From Rhodospirillales bacterium (lineage in GTDB: Bacteria > Pseudomonadota > Alphaproteobacteria > Rhodospirillales_A > JACZKS01): a stretch of 40,148 nt of DNA. Made by a program: the position numbers and the translations under genes. Numbering within the stretch: position 1 is the stretch's first letter; each line of letters opens with the position of its first letter. Below are positions 33,007 through 40,148 of the stretch, in pieces. The notes below the pieces were generated by a model. It was not told the origin of the DNA. It ran no database searches and was given only the letters and a program-made list of their open reading frames with translations. Location: contig JABGRG010000030.1 of the NCBI GenBank assembly GCA_018648445.1, positions 1 through 40,148 of the forward strand, given 5' to 3'.

Positions 33007-33771
33007 TCAGGCGTGAGCGCCGATGGCTATGGAAAGACGGCGCGCGGTGTCAGTGACGGCCTGCGCCAGTTCCGGCACCCGCGCGCTCGACACTTCGTGG
33101 ACCGAACCGGACGCGCTGATTGCGTAGTTTACTTCACCGCGCGGGTTGAACACCGGGGCGGCGACACAGCGAATGCCGACGACATCTTCCTCGTCATCCA
33201 CCGAAAAACCGTCGCGGCGCACCTGGGCAACGTTTTGCGCAAACGTGTCGGGGTCGGTAATGGTCTTGCCGGTCCGGGCGACAAAGGGGGTCGCCGCGAT
33301 CAGGGTTTTGCGCTCGCTCGAACCCCTCCAGGCCAGAAACACCTTGCCCATGGCCGAGCTTTTCAGAGCCACGCGTTTGCCTTCCCACGAATTTATAAGG
33401 ATGCTGGTTTTGGGATCGACCTTGGCCAGATAGACGCCGTCGTTGCCATCCAGACAGCCCAGATGACAGGTAATCGCCTCGCGTTCACACAAGTCGTGCA
33501 GGAGCCCCATAGCCTGATCACGGATATTGATTTTGGACACCGCGAGGTTACCCAGTTCAAAAAGTTTGAAACCCAGGGCATAGCCTTGGGTGCCGGGCAA
33601 TTTTCGCACCCAGCCCAGTTCTTCCAGCGTGCGGATCAGCGAGTAGACGCTGCTTTTGGGCAGGCCGACTTTCTCGACGACGGTCGGAAAATCGGCGTTC
33701 TGAAGCGACAGGAAATCGAGGATTTCCGCGGCGCGGCCCAGGGCCGGAACTTTGTACCTGTTCTTAACCAT
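33007..33771 (-). CDS. IclR-family transcriptional regulator
   Basis: A 254-residue regulator with an N-terminal winged helix (ALGRAAEILDFLSLQNADFPTVVEKVGLPKSSVYSLIRTLEELGWVRKLPGTQGYALGFKLFELG, about 9-75) and a C-terminal IclR effector domain of GAF type (GVYLAKVDPKTSILINSWEGKRVALKSSAMGKVFLAW ... RRDGFSVDDEEDVVGIRCVAAPVFNPRGEVNYAISASG). Such proteins bind small organic acids and control catabolic operons. It is the last gene of the polyferredoxin-AOR-aldolase operon, three bases after the aldolase gene, so it almost certainly controls that operon, its effector probably being the substrate or a keto acid intermediate. Confidence 0.93.
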   Translation of the reverse strand: MVKNRYKVPALGRAAEILDFLSLQNADFPTVVEKVGLPKSSVYSLIRTLEELGWVRKLPGTQGYALGFKLFELGNLAVSKINIRDQAMGLLHDLCEREAITCHLGCLDGNDGVYLAKVDPKTSILINSWEGKRVALKSSAMGKVFLAWRGSSERKTLIAATPFVARTGKTITDPDTFAQNVAQVRRDGFSVDDEEDVVGIRCVAAPVFNPRGEVNYAISASGSVHEVSSARVPELAQAVTDTARRLSIAIGAHA

Positions 33772-33774
33772 ACA

Positions 33775-34698
33775 TTAGGCGTCGACTGTTGCTTCCCCGA
33801 ATTCGGCCAGTACCGGCTCCATCAGCATGCGAAGGCGGGACCGCACGGTGCTGACCTGAAACGCGTTGGCGTGGGACAACGGCAACTTCGCCGGTCCCAT
33901 TTTGAAGCCCCTGAGCTCCAGCCCCAGCTTGAAGCCGACCGGCAGCGCGACCGCGAACATCGTGCGGATCAGAACCAGCAGGCTTTCCTGCAGACGCCGG
34001 GCTTCATCCATATTGCCCGCGTGGTATTGGTCCCAGATGCCGACCATGATCTCGGGGAAAATTCCGGCCGAAGCGGTCATGCAGCCCTTGCCGTTCATGG
34101 CCAGGGACGCAAGCAGGTTTTCCTCGCGACCCGTCAGCATGTTGACGTCCGCGCCGGCGATTTTGATCTTGTCCTTGAAGTGCAGGAAATCGACCATGGA
34201 ACCGCTGGAATCCTTCATGCCGACGACATTTCCGTAGCGGCTGAGGCGCTTGACGGTATCGTAGTCCAGCGGCTGGACGAACAACGGAATATTATAAAGG
34301 ATCAACGGGATATCGGTCTGCTCGAGAATCGTCTCGAAGAAACGCTCCACCATGGGCGCGGCGGGCTTGTAGTAATAGGGCGGCGTGGCGACGACACCCG
34401 CGCACCCCAGATCCTCAGCGTGGTGAGCCAGCCGGATGCATTCATCGGGTGCGCTGGCGACGATGCCCGGCGTCACCGGAACCCGGCCCTTGGCCTGATC
34501 GAACACGATGTCCATGCACCGGCATTTTTCCTCGAAGGACATGTGAATGCCTTCGCCGATGGAACTCACGGGGAACAGCCCATGTAGGCCCCGTTCAATG
34601 CCGAATTCCGTAAGCCGTCGCAGTTCGCTTTCGTTGATGCGGCCGTCATCCTCGAACGGGGTCAGCATCGCCGGATATACGCCTTGGGGACGAAACAT
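33775..34698 (-). CDS. DapA/NanA-superfamily class I aldolase (pyruvate-type lyase or dehydratase)
   Basis: A 307-residue (alpha/beta)8 enzyme of the dihydrodipicolinate synthase/N-acetylneuraminate lyase family. The Schiff-base lysine is Lys162 (GMKDSSG) and the general acid/base tyrosine Tyr135 (YNIP). The carboxylate-binding GTTGE loop of true DapA is replaced by SSIGEG (45-50). That change, the absence of lysine genes, and the AOR context argue against lysine synthesis; a 2-keto-3-deoxy acid or aryl-pyruvate-type lyase is more likely (inference). ATG 34698 is chosen for GGAG nine bases upstream, though ATG 34713 is in frame. It lies 23 bp after the AOR gene and 3 bp before the IclR gene. 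Confidence 0.88.
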   Translation of the reverse strand: MFRPQGVYPAMLTPFEDDGRINESELRRLTEFGIERGLHGLFPVSSIGEGIHMSFEEKCRCMDIVFDQAKGRVPVTPGIVASAPDECIRLAHHAEDLGCAGVVATPPYYYKPAAPMVERFFETILEQTDIPLILYNIPLFVQPLDYDTVKRLSRYGNVVGMKDSSGSMVDFLHFKDKIKIAGADVNMLTGREENLLASLAMNGKGCMTASAGIFPEIMVGIWDQYHAGNMDEARRLQESLLVLIRTMFAVALPVGFKLGLELRGFKMGPAKLPLSHANAFQVSTVRSRLRMLMEPVLAEFGEATVDA

Positions 34699-34721
34699 GT
34701 CGCATTTCTCCATCAAAAAAA

Positions 34722-36530
34722 TCAGGCCCTGATACCAAGCCGATCCAGCAGCGCCGGAGCCGGAATGCCGTTGGCGTCCCAGCCGCGCACCTTGTAGTAG
34801 GTGTCGAGCAAGGGCTCCAAATCAGCCACACGCCCCTTATGCGGTCCTCCCGTAAGGGGTTCGCGCAGGAAGCGTTTGGGCAGGGTGTCCATGTCCTTGG
34901 TCAGACCTTCGCGAATGTTGAACATTCGAACCAGATTGTTGACCCGTTCGCCAGCTTCCAGAAGGTAATCGGCGGAAGCGAATTCATCAAAACCCGTGGC
35001 CGAATGGAACAACGGCGTCAGTTGCTCAAGGCTCATGGCGAAGGTGGCAAACAGGCAAAGACCGCTGCAATTGGCCAGACAGAACATATCCTGCTGGGTC
35101 TTGACGATCTCGGCCTTGAACTCGGAAGTCTGCAGGCCCATCGAGTTCATGACTTCGTCGGCAATGGGCCACGAACGCAAATGACAGCCGCCACGGTCGC
35201 TGGTGGCGTAGGCCAGCGTCATGCCCTTGCTGGCACGCGGATCGTAAGCGGGCAGCTCCATGCCCTTGACGTGAGCGGCGAAATCCTCGGACCCGGGGAT
35301 GTGTTCGGCAATGACTTTAACGCCCTTGCTCCATAGTTCACCGGGGCCTTCGCATTTACCGATCAGATGCAGGGCCGCAAGAATGGCTTCGCCGTCGCCC
35401 CAGTCCAGGTTCAAACCGCCCGCATCGGCTTTTGACAGCAGGCCGCGCTGGGTGCATTCGATCAAAAAACCGATGACGTTACCGGCGGACACCGCATCCA
35501 GACCGTAGGCGTCGCACAGGTGCTCGGCCTCGATCACCACGGGGATATCGTTGTTGCCGCATTGCGCACCGAACGACCACACGGTTTCGTATTCCGGCCC
35601 TTCGGTGAAGGCGCCCTTGAGCGGGCCATCGGGAACCCGCGCGATTTTGCTGCAGCGGATGGAACACGACATACAAGCGCGGTCGCGTTCGAAGTATTTT
35701 TCCACCTCGTGTTCGTCGATGCCGTCTTTCTCGGGCGAAAAGCCGCTGAAGTTTCGCACCGGATGAACGCCCACATAATCCATTAGCGACAAAATGACAT
35801 TGGTGCCGAATTGGGCGCGCGCGGCACCCGTATCCGGGTTGTTGCCAATTTCATTGAAGGATTCGCGCAGGTTGCGATCAAATTCGACCGGGTCGGCGAT
35901 TGAAATCGCGCCATTTCCGCGCACGACCATTGCCTTGAGGTTTTTCGACCCCATGACTGCGCCCGCACCACCACGCCCGAAAATACGGTATTCGGAAAGG
36001 ATGCCCGCGATGGGCGACAACCGCTCGCCGGCTTGACCGACGCAGGCGATCTTGTGGTCGCTTGAGAAACGCTTTTTGAGAACCTTGTGGGTTTCGATGG
36101 CGTCAACGCCCCACAAATCGTCGGCGGGCAGAAGTTCGGCCTCATTGTCGGTGACGCAAAGGATCACCGGCTCGGAGGCGCGCCCCGAAACGACAACCGC
36201 GTCGAATCCCGCATATTTCAGTTCCGGTCCCAGGGAACCGCCCGCGTTCGAATCGAGCCACAGCCCCGTGGCCGGGCTTTTGGTGCAAACTTCCATGCGT
36301 CCGCTGGTGGGCGCCATGGTTCCGGTCAGCGTGCCGGTGGCGAACACCAGCATGTTTTCCGCGCCGAGCGGATCACATCCCACCGGCAGTCTGCGCGTTA
36401 GAATGTGCGCGCCAAGGCCTTTTGCGCCCAGGTATTGCACCGCGACTTCGCGCGGCAGATCCCAGATTTCCACTTTGCCCGAGCTCAGGTCCACGTCGAG
36501 AACGCGTCCGGCGTATCCGTGCGATACCAT
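34722..36530 (-). CDS. aor: Tungsten-dependent aldehyde:ferredoxin oxidoreductase (AOR), catalytic subunit
   Basis: A 602-residue cytoplasmic enzyme that oxidises aldehydes to acids, or the reverse, with a tungsten bis-pyranopterin cofactor and one [4Fe-4S] cluster. Signatures are the N-terminal YLGAKGLGAHIL, GGSLGPELKYAGFDAVVVSG, and FGRGGAGAVMGSKNLKAM (184-201, pterin binding). The cluster ligands are Cys286, Cys289, Cys293 and probably Cys492. TEGPEYET (309-316) holds the active-site Glu and GGCHLRS the conserved His450. It lies three bases after the polyferredoxin gene, matching the AorA-AorB order of Aromatoleum aromaticum, but no FAD subunit (AorC) is adjacent. AOR genes are uncommon in alphaproteobacteria of this type. 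Confidence 0.93.
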   Translation of the reverse strand: MVSHGYAGRVLDVDLSSGKVEIWDLPREVAVQYLGAKGLGAHILTRRLPVGCDPLGAENMLVFATGTLTGTMAPTSGRMEVCTKSPATGLWLDSNAGGSLGPELKYAGFDAVVVSGRASEPVILCVTDNEAELLPADDLWGVDAIETHKVLKKRFSSDHKIACVGQAGERLSPIAGILSEYRIFGRGGAGAVMGSKNLKAMVVRGNGAISIADPVEFDRNLRESFNEIGNNPDTGAARAQFGTNVILSLMDYVGVHPVRNFSGFSPEKDGIDEHEVEKYFERDRACMSCSIRCSKIARVPDGPLKGAFTEGPEYETVWSFGAQCGNNDIPVVIEAEHLCDAYGLDAVSAGNVIGFLIECTQRGLLSKADAGGLNLDWGDGEAILAALHLIGKCEGPGELWSKGVKVIAEHIPGSEDFAAHVKGMELPAYDPRASKGMTLAYATSDRGGCHLRSWPIADEVMNSMGLQTSEFKAEIVKTQQDMFCLANCSGLCLFATFAMSLEQLTPLFHSATGFDEFASADYLLEAGERVNNLVRMFNIREGLTKDMDTLPKRFLREPLTGGPHKGRVADLEPLLDTYYKVRGWDANGIPAPALLDRLGIRA

Positions 36531-36533
36531 GGC

Positions 36534-36920
36534 CTACATCCTCCTGATGGCCCCGGTGGGGCATTGGGCGACACACTTGAAGGCACCATCGCAGGTATCG
36601 CAGATCAAGGGCAGGGAATCGCGCGGATCGACCTGAATGCCCTTGAAGGTACAAGAGTCCACGCACTCCATGCAGCCGTTGCATTTATCCTTGTCCAAAC
36701 GCAGATAGCCGTCCCAGACAAGCGCGCCGACACCACAAGCCGTGATGCAGGGTTTCTTCTTACAGCCGACACACACACCGATGGTCTTCACCTCGGGCCA
36801 GTCGTCCTCGATGCGGATGCGCGAATACGCCAGCGACTGCAACGGACTTTCATGGGCCCAAGTGCACGCCTGCATGCAAAGCAGGCAGTTGGTGCACTGC
36901 GCCCTTTTCAGCTTGAACAT
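36534..36920 (-). CDS. Polyferredoxin subunit (four [4Fe-4S] clusters) of AOR
   Basis: A 128-residue electron-transfer protein with 16 cysteines in four groups: 9/12/15/19, 50/53/58/62, 80/83/86/90 and 107/110/116/120, enough for four [4Fe-4S] clusters. It resembles HycB/AorA-type subunits and would carry electrons from AOR to a further acceptor. Translation is coupled to the AOR gene (3 bp gap). The start codon directly follows a 24-bp sequence (36922-36945) that matches the ends of the repeat element at 3367-3630; that sequence contains GAGGAG, the only ribosome-binding site. It is the first gene of the operon. Confidence 0.9.
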   Translation of the reverse strand: MFKLKRAQCTNCLLCMQACTWAHESPLQSLAYSRIRIEDDWPEVKTIGVCVGCKKKPCITACGVGALVWDGYLRLDKDKCNGCMECVDSCTFKGIQVDPRDSLPLICDTCDGAFKCVAQCPTGAIRRM

Positions 36921-36921
36921 T

Positions 36922-36945
36922 TAGAGCATTTCTCCTCTATTCGGA
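36922..36945 (-). repeat. Solo terminal copy of the 264-bp element, at a start codon
   Basis: The 24 bp match the element ends at 3367-3390 and 3607-3630 with 2 differences. They sit one base before the polyferredoxin ATG, oriented as at 3367, and carry the GAGGAG ribosome-binding site. No opposite arm is visible nearby. Confidence 0.8.
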
Positions 36946-36989
36946 CCGCCATCTGTTTCGAACCCATGCGGTGCGAATTGCCGAACAGG

Positions 36990-37055
36990 GGTTCAGCGTA
37001 TCAAAGGCATTTTTGCGAAGTCAACATATCGATCCGCGGTTCAGTATATCGAACC
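36990..37055. promoter_or_regulatory. Candidate IclR operator region upstream of the AOR operon
   Basis: GGTTCAGCGTATCAAA (36990-37005) and GGTTCAGTATATCGAA (37038-37053) are related direct copies 48 bp apart. The second is also palindromic: GGTTC-N8-GAACC (37038-37055). They lie 70-135 bp before the first gene of an operon encoding an IclR regulator. ATATCGAtCC (37026-37035) and ATATCGAaCC (37046-37055) add a 20-bp-phase direct repeat. Confidence 0.45.
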
Positions 37056-37087
37056 ATCCGGGGTTTCGGCGCCGATGGCTGAAAATT

Positions 37088-38353
37088 CTATTTAACAATC
37101 ACCACGCGATTACGCCCGGTTTCCTTGGCTTCGTACAACTTTTCATCAGAATCACCGATCATCGCGTCCAGGGTATGGGTGAGCGTGCAAGTCGCTCCGA
37201 TACTGGCCGTGATCGAGAATTCGGTGCCGCCCGAGGTGAATTTGAGCGCCGCGATTTTCTTGCGCAAAGATTCCAGATATTTCGCCGCGTTTTTGGCATT
37301 CATCCCCGGAGCCAAAAGACAGAATTCTTCGCCGCCCATCCGCGCAATGATGTCGGTTTCCCGGGTCGATTTCAGCAATACGCCGGCAACCCCCTTCAAC
37401 ACCTCGTCACCAACGTCGTGACCATAGTTGTCGTTGACCGACTTGAAGAAATCCACGTCGATCATGGCCACCATGAGGTCGCTTTCCTTGCGCTTGGCAG
37501 CGGCGAAGATCGGTTGGGAAACATCAAAGAAGAACCGGCGGTTATACATTCCGGTCAGATAATCCTTGGTCGCCGCGTCGCGAAGCGCCTGAAGTTGTTC
37601 AAGGTTGTCCATGTTCTGCGAAATACGGCACAGGAACTCTTCGGGCAGGAAAGGCTTGGTAATGAAATCGTTGGCGCCGATCTTGATGAACTTCGCCGAG
37701 AGCGTATTACTGCCCATGGCGGAAATCCCGATGATCGCCATATGATCCTTGGTCCAGTCCTTGCGCAATTCACGGATCAGGTCGAACCCGTCCATCTTCG
37801 GCATGTTGAAATCGGTTACCACCAGCGAAATGGGGTCGGCGCTGCGCCGCTTGCTGGCGTTGGCCAGCGCCAGGGCTTCCTTGCCGTCGGCGGCTTCCAG
37901 CACACGGAACTGGTATCTGTTCAGATACCGGGCGGTCATCTTTCTCGCCGTTTTGGAATCGTCAACCACCATGACGGTCAGGTTGCGGTTATTCCAGATG
38001 CGGTTGACCAGCGAAAGCAGGTAGTCGACGCTGGACGGACTATCCTTGGTCACATAGTCGATGACACCCTTGGCCAGGATATCCTCGCGCATTTCCTCGC
38101 TGAATGTTCCGGTGAAAACGACCGACGGAATTTCCTCGGACCGAACATAATCGACGATTTCACCGTCCGGCGCGTCCGGCAGGGTCAAGTCCAACAGGGC
38201 CAGAAAAAAGTCTTCCTTCATTTCGGCGATAGCGGCTTTTGCGCCTGCCATGTCGGAAACGGCAACGACCGGAATGTCGAGTTCGCTCTCTACTTTTTTC
38301 TCCAGCAGGGAAGAAAAAAATTTCGAGTCCTCGACAATCAAAAGTTTGGCCAT
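37088..38353 (-). CDS. pleD: PleD-like response regulator diguanylate cyclase (REC-REC-GGDEF)
   Basis: A 421-residue cytoplasmic signalling protein making cyclic di-GMP. The first receiver domain (1-120) has phosphoacceptor Asp55 (LLDLTLP); the second (125-245) has Asp181 (VVTDFNMPKMDG) with the Lys of ITKPF. The catalytic GGDEF domain (about 262-421) carries GGEEF at 340-344 and an intact inhibitory I-site RETD (331-334) exactly five residues before it, so product inhibition is expected. Both receivers keep their Asp, unlike Caulobacter PleD where the second is degenerate. It is next to a nucleotide cyclase and a chemoreceptor gene on the same strand; no histidine kinase is adjacent. Confidence 0.93.
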   Translation of the reverse strand: MAKLLIVEDSKFFSSLLEKKVESELDIPVVAVSDMAGAKAAIAEMKEDFFLALLDLTLPDAPDGEIVDYVRSEEIPSVVFTGTFSEEMREDILAKGVIDYVTKDSPSSVDYLLSLVNRIWNNRNLTVMVVDDSKTARKMTARYLNRYQFRVLEAADGKEALALANASKRRSADPISLVVTDFNMPKMDGFDLIRELRKDWTKDHMAIIGISAMGSNTLSAKFIKIGANDFITKPFLPEEFLCRISQNMDNLEQLQALRDAATKDYLTGMYNRRFFFDVSQPIFAAAKRKESDLMVAMIDVDFFKSVNDNYGHDVGDEVLKGVAGVLLKSTRETDIIARMGGEEFCLLAPGMNAKNAAKYLESLRKKIAALKFTSGGTEFSITASIGATCTLTHTLDAMIGDSDEKLYEAKETGRNRVVIVK

Positions 38354-38488
38354 TGGTTCCCTCCAGGATTCACCGTTCTTTTGCGGCGATGGCGTTTGCC
38401 TGTTTGTTTATTCAATATTAATCGCCCATTTCCGCGTCGCGAGTCTATGCTGGATTTCCCGTATTGCTAATCATGCGAAAGAACTCGC

Positions 38489-39733
38489 TCACCCTCTGAC
38501 AACTGATTGTATCGAGCAAACTTTTAAGGGTTCGCGTTTTCCCTTGGCTGCAATCTCGCGCATTGAGCCGAACGTGACGATATCGGAATGAGCCTGCGCC
38601 AGGGCCGTCGGCACCAGGATTTCGCCGGGCTCTGCGGCCGAACACAGCCGCGCCGCCGTATTGGCGGTGTCGCCAATGATGTCGTAGGCGCGAATGCTGG
38701 GACTTCCGATCATCCCTTCCATGAGCGGCCCCCAATTCAGACCGATACCGGCATCAAGGCCAAAGGGAGCAAGCGCCTTCTTGGTTGCCTCGCGCAGTTC
38801 ATCGGCCACCCGCAAACCCAAGCCCGGTTCCGGTAAAACCAGCATCACTTCATCGGCGATCAAGCGCGAAATGATGGGATCATGGCGGGACCATACGCCC
38901 TCGGCCGCCGCGAAATAGGCGTCCAGCATCTCCACCACCGCTTCCGGTTGTTGCGGCTCCGTCCAGCGCGTGAAGCCGCGAATATCCATAAACAGCACGG
39001 CGCGTTCTTCTCGGCGGAGATCAAGGATACCTGGATCGGCCACGGCCCGGGCAACCAGGGAACTGCCCATCGACCATTCGGAGAAACTGCGAAGCTGCCC
39101 GGCGGTGCTGGCCAGCACCATGACCCGCCGCAGATGGGCGATATTGGCGAAGCCCAACAACACACCCATAAGCGGCGCGGCAAATACCACGAAAACGTGG
39201 GAAGGGTCTTGCATGAATCCCGCCACGCTCGCGTATTCGGGATTTCCGCGGGCTTCGAAAATCCAGTACATCACTGCGATGATGCCGGCCCGAAGCACAT
39301 TTTCGACGACGACGATGGCGTCGCGCGAACGCGGCGTCGCCCCCGCCCGCACAGCTTGCAGAATGCCAATGGCAAGGGCAAAGACCCAATAGGCGATGTG
39401 GTGAGCGCCTTCAAAGAACCGCACACCTTCGAATATAACTTCGATCACCGTATAGACAGCAGGACCGACCAAGTTTCCGAAAAAGGCGGGTCGGCGGCCT
39501 GTGAACTCGCCCCGTCCCAGCACGTAGGCCTGAATCAGCGCCGCCGCACAAATGGCGTAGAAATCGGGATCGCCCAGATAATCCGCAGCACCCTCGTTCA
39601 AAAGCTCGAACAGGATGTTGGCGATGGGGAAGTGCGCGCTATTGGAAAACAGCTCTTGCACGACCTTACCCGAAAGCGTTCCGCCCAATCGCGCCGACAA
39701 CTCCGGTCCACGATCTTCCCGCGTTTCAAACAT
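38489..39733 (-). CDS. Membrane-anchored class III adenylate/guanylate cyclase
   Basis: A 414-residue protein with an N-terminal membrane region (about 55-205, five to six hydrophobic helices) and a C-terminal class III cyclase domain (about 240-410). The first metal Asp is Asp250 (LFMDIRGFTRW) and the second Asp294 (RLIADEVMLVLPEPG); the transition-state residues are Asn358 and Arg362 (DTANTAARL). Asp351 occupies the adenine-selecting Asp/Thr position, but the usual purine-selecting Lys two or three residues before GD is Arg290 and the G is Ala293. Nucleotide specificity is therefore uncertain. A 16-bp tandem repeat lies 12 bp before the start codon; GGGGGC is the likely ribosome-binding site. 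Confidence 0.9.
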   Translation of the reverse strand: MFETREDRGPELSARLGGTLSGKVVQELFSNSAHFPIANILFELLNEGAADYLGDPDFYAICAAALIQAYVLGRGEFTGRRPAFFGNLVGPAVYTVIEVIFEGVRFFEGAHHIAYWVFALAIGILQAVRAGATPRSRDAIVVVENVLRAGIIAVMYWIFEARGNPEYASVAGFMQDPSHVFVVFAAPLMGVLLGFANIAHLRRVMVLASTAGQLRSFSEWSMGSSLVARAVADPGILDLRREERAVLFMDIRGFTRWTEPQQPEAVVEMLDAYFAAAEGVWSRHDPIISRLIADEVMLVLPEPGLGLRVADELREATKKALAPFGLDAGIGLNWGPLMEGMIGSPSIRAYDIIGDTANTAARLCSAAEPGEILVPTALAQAHSDIVTFGSMREIAAKGKREPLKVCSIQSVVRG

Positions 39734-39744
39734 GGGTGCCCCCG

Positions 39745-39792
39745 ATCCTTGTCCTTTTCAATCCTTGGCCTTTTCAATCCTTGGCCTTTTCA
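39745..39792. repeat. Three tandem 16-bp repeats in the cyclase leader
   Basis: The unit ATCCTTGGCCTTTTCA occurs at 39745-39760 (one base different), 39761-39776 and 39777-39792. On the cyclase strand it reads TGAAAAGGCCAAGGAT, purine-rich with AAGG motifs. It lies 12 bp upstream of the cyclase ATG. Confidence 0.9.
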
Positions 39793-39841
39793 AACGGCAT
39801 AATACCAGAAACCATTGCGCGCAAAATAACCTGGGTCAAAC

Positions 39842-39870
39842 AAAACCCCGCCCGGTTTTGCCGGGCGGGG
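39842..39870 (-). terminator. Rho-independent terminator of the chemoreceptor gene
   Basis: A perfect 10-bp GC stem (39846-39855 with 39861-39870) and a 5-nt loop, followed on the minus strand by TTTTGTTT. It lies 34 bp after the chemoreceptor stop codon. Confidence 0.9.
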
Positions 39871-39903
39871 CGTTGTTGTTTTCACCTTCGACAACTGAAG
39901 GGG

Positions 39904-40148
39904 TTAGGCTGCCCGCACGTTATCCAGGAACTTGTTGACCTCTGAGCGAAGCGTTTCCGCCTGTACCGACAACTCGTTCGCCGCCGACTGGATTTGGCTC
40001 GCCGCCGCGCCGGTTTCACCCGCCGCCTGATTGACGCCGCCAATGTTCGACGACACCTCGTTGGTGCCCGCCGCAGCCTGTTCGACGTTGCGTGCGATTT
40101 CCTGGGTTGCCGCGCCCTGTTCCTCGACCGCAGCAGCGATGGCCGCGG
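39904..40148 (-). CDS. Methyl-accepting chemotaxis protein, C-terminal end (partial)
   Basis: Only the last 81 codons are in the window; the rest lies beyond its right end. The translation A-A-I-A-A-A-V-E-E-Q-G-A-A-T-Q-E-I-A-R-N-V-E-Q-A-A ... QIQSAANELSVQAETLRSEVNKFLDNVRAA is the coiled-coil end of a chemoreceptor signalling domain. AAAVEEQGAATQEIARNVEQAA is the descending arm just after the CheA/CheW-binding tip and includes typical methylation-helix pairs. The sensor domain is not visible. There is no pentapeptide tether for CheR at the C-terminus. It is followed by a strong terminator. Confidence 0.93.
   Translation of the reverse strand, partial: AAIAAAVEEQGAATQEIARNVEQAAAGTNEVSSNIGGVNQAAGETGAAASQIQSAANELSVQAETLRSEVNKFLDNVRAA

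Noticed and set aside
32833..34587. 584-codon plus-strand frame across the TPR, IclR and aldolase genes
   Set aside because: It runs antisense to three clearly identified genes and its translation is low-complexity His/Gly/Gln-rich, typical of shadow frames.
36971..38470. 499-codon plus-strand frame over the PleD-like gene
   Set aside because: It is a shadow of a well-supported REC-REC-GGDEF gene, with no domain or ribosome-binding site of its own.

Overview
The window is a GC-rich chromosomal segment of an alphaproteobacterium, most likely of the Rhodospirillales/Rhodospirillaceae type. The evidence is a GroEL with a Gly-Gly-Met tail, an ArsR-methyltransferase (SahR-type) regulator joined to metF-metH, an adjacent mlaA-mlaC pair, a PleD-like REC-REC-GGDEF protein, a chemoreceptor gene, and palindromic repeats beginning TAGAGCA that resemble the dispersed repeats of this class. 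No tRNA, rRNA, CRISPR array, transposase or prophage gene was found, so most of it is a housekeeping backbone with a few accessory inserts.

Layout. 1-6.9 kb: 3' end of groL with its terminator; a large polytopic membrane protein; a convergent beta-hydroxyacid dehydrogenase; a 264-bp inverted-repeat element; a TerB-like protein; a long DinG/XPD-type helicase. 7-14 kb: a complete dipeptide/oligopeptide ABC importer operon (binding protein, two permeases, two ATPases) followed directly by a FetA/FetB-type ABC pair. 14-18.7 kb: a GltPh-like acidic amino acid symporter, MsrA, a YbaK-type deacylase, a secreted Cys-rich protein and an orphan tagaturonate epimerase (UxaE). 18.8-20.3 kb: an accessory-looking NIPSNAP/ABM pair divergent from an ArsR-type regulator. 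20.4-22.6 kb: a caspase-like lipoprotein with a lectin-like N-terminal domain, divergent from a secreted Sel1-repeat protein that has a near-perfect sigma-54 promoter. 22.7-28.2 kb: sahR-metF-metH, with a 20-bp palindromic operator. 28.5-30 kb: mlaA-mlaC for outer-membrane lipid asymmetry. 30-30.7 kb: an AT-richer, repeat-dense gap holding one small conserved-looking ORF. 30.7-33 kb: the translation factor EttA and a secreted TPR protein. 33-36.9 kb: a four-gene operon of polyferredoxin, tungsten aldehyde:ferredoxin oxidoreductase, DapA-type aldolase and IclR regulator. 37-40.1 kb: signalling genes: a PleD-like diguanylate cyclase, a membrane class III nucleotide cyclase with a 16-bp tandem repeat in its leader, and the 3' end of a chemoreceptor.

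How the genes work together. The met genes form a methyl-cycle unit in which SahR would sense S-adenosylhomocysteine and control MetF/MetH. The aldolase-AOR-polyferredoxin-IclR operon looks like a catabolic module: the lyase splits a 2-keto acid to pyruvate plus an aldehyde, AOR oxidises the aldehyde, and the polyferredoxin takes the electrons. It is the best candidate for an undescribed pathway. Second is the divergent caspase-lectin lipoprotein/Sel1 pair. Third is a repeat family whose ends lie directly against the start codons of two unrelated genes and supply their Shine-Dalgarno-like sequence.
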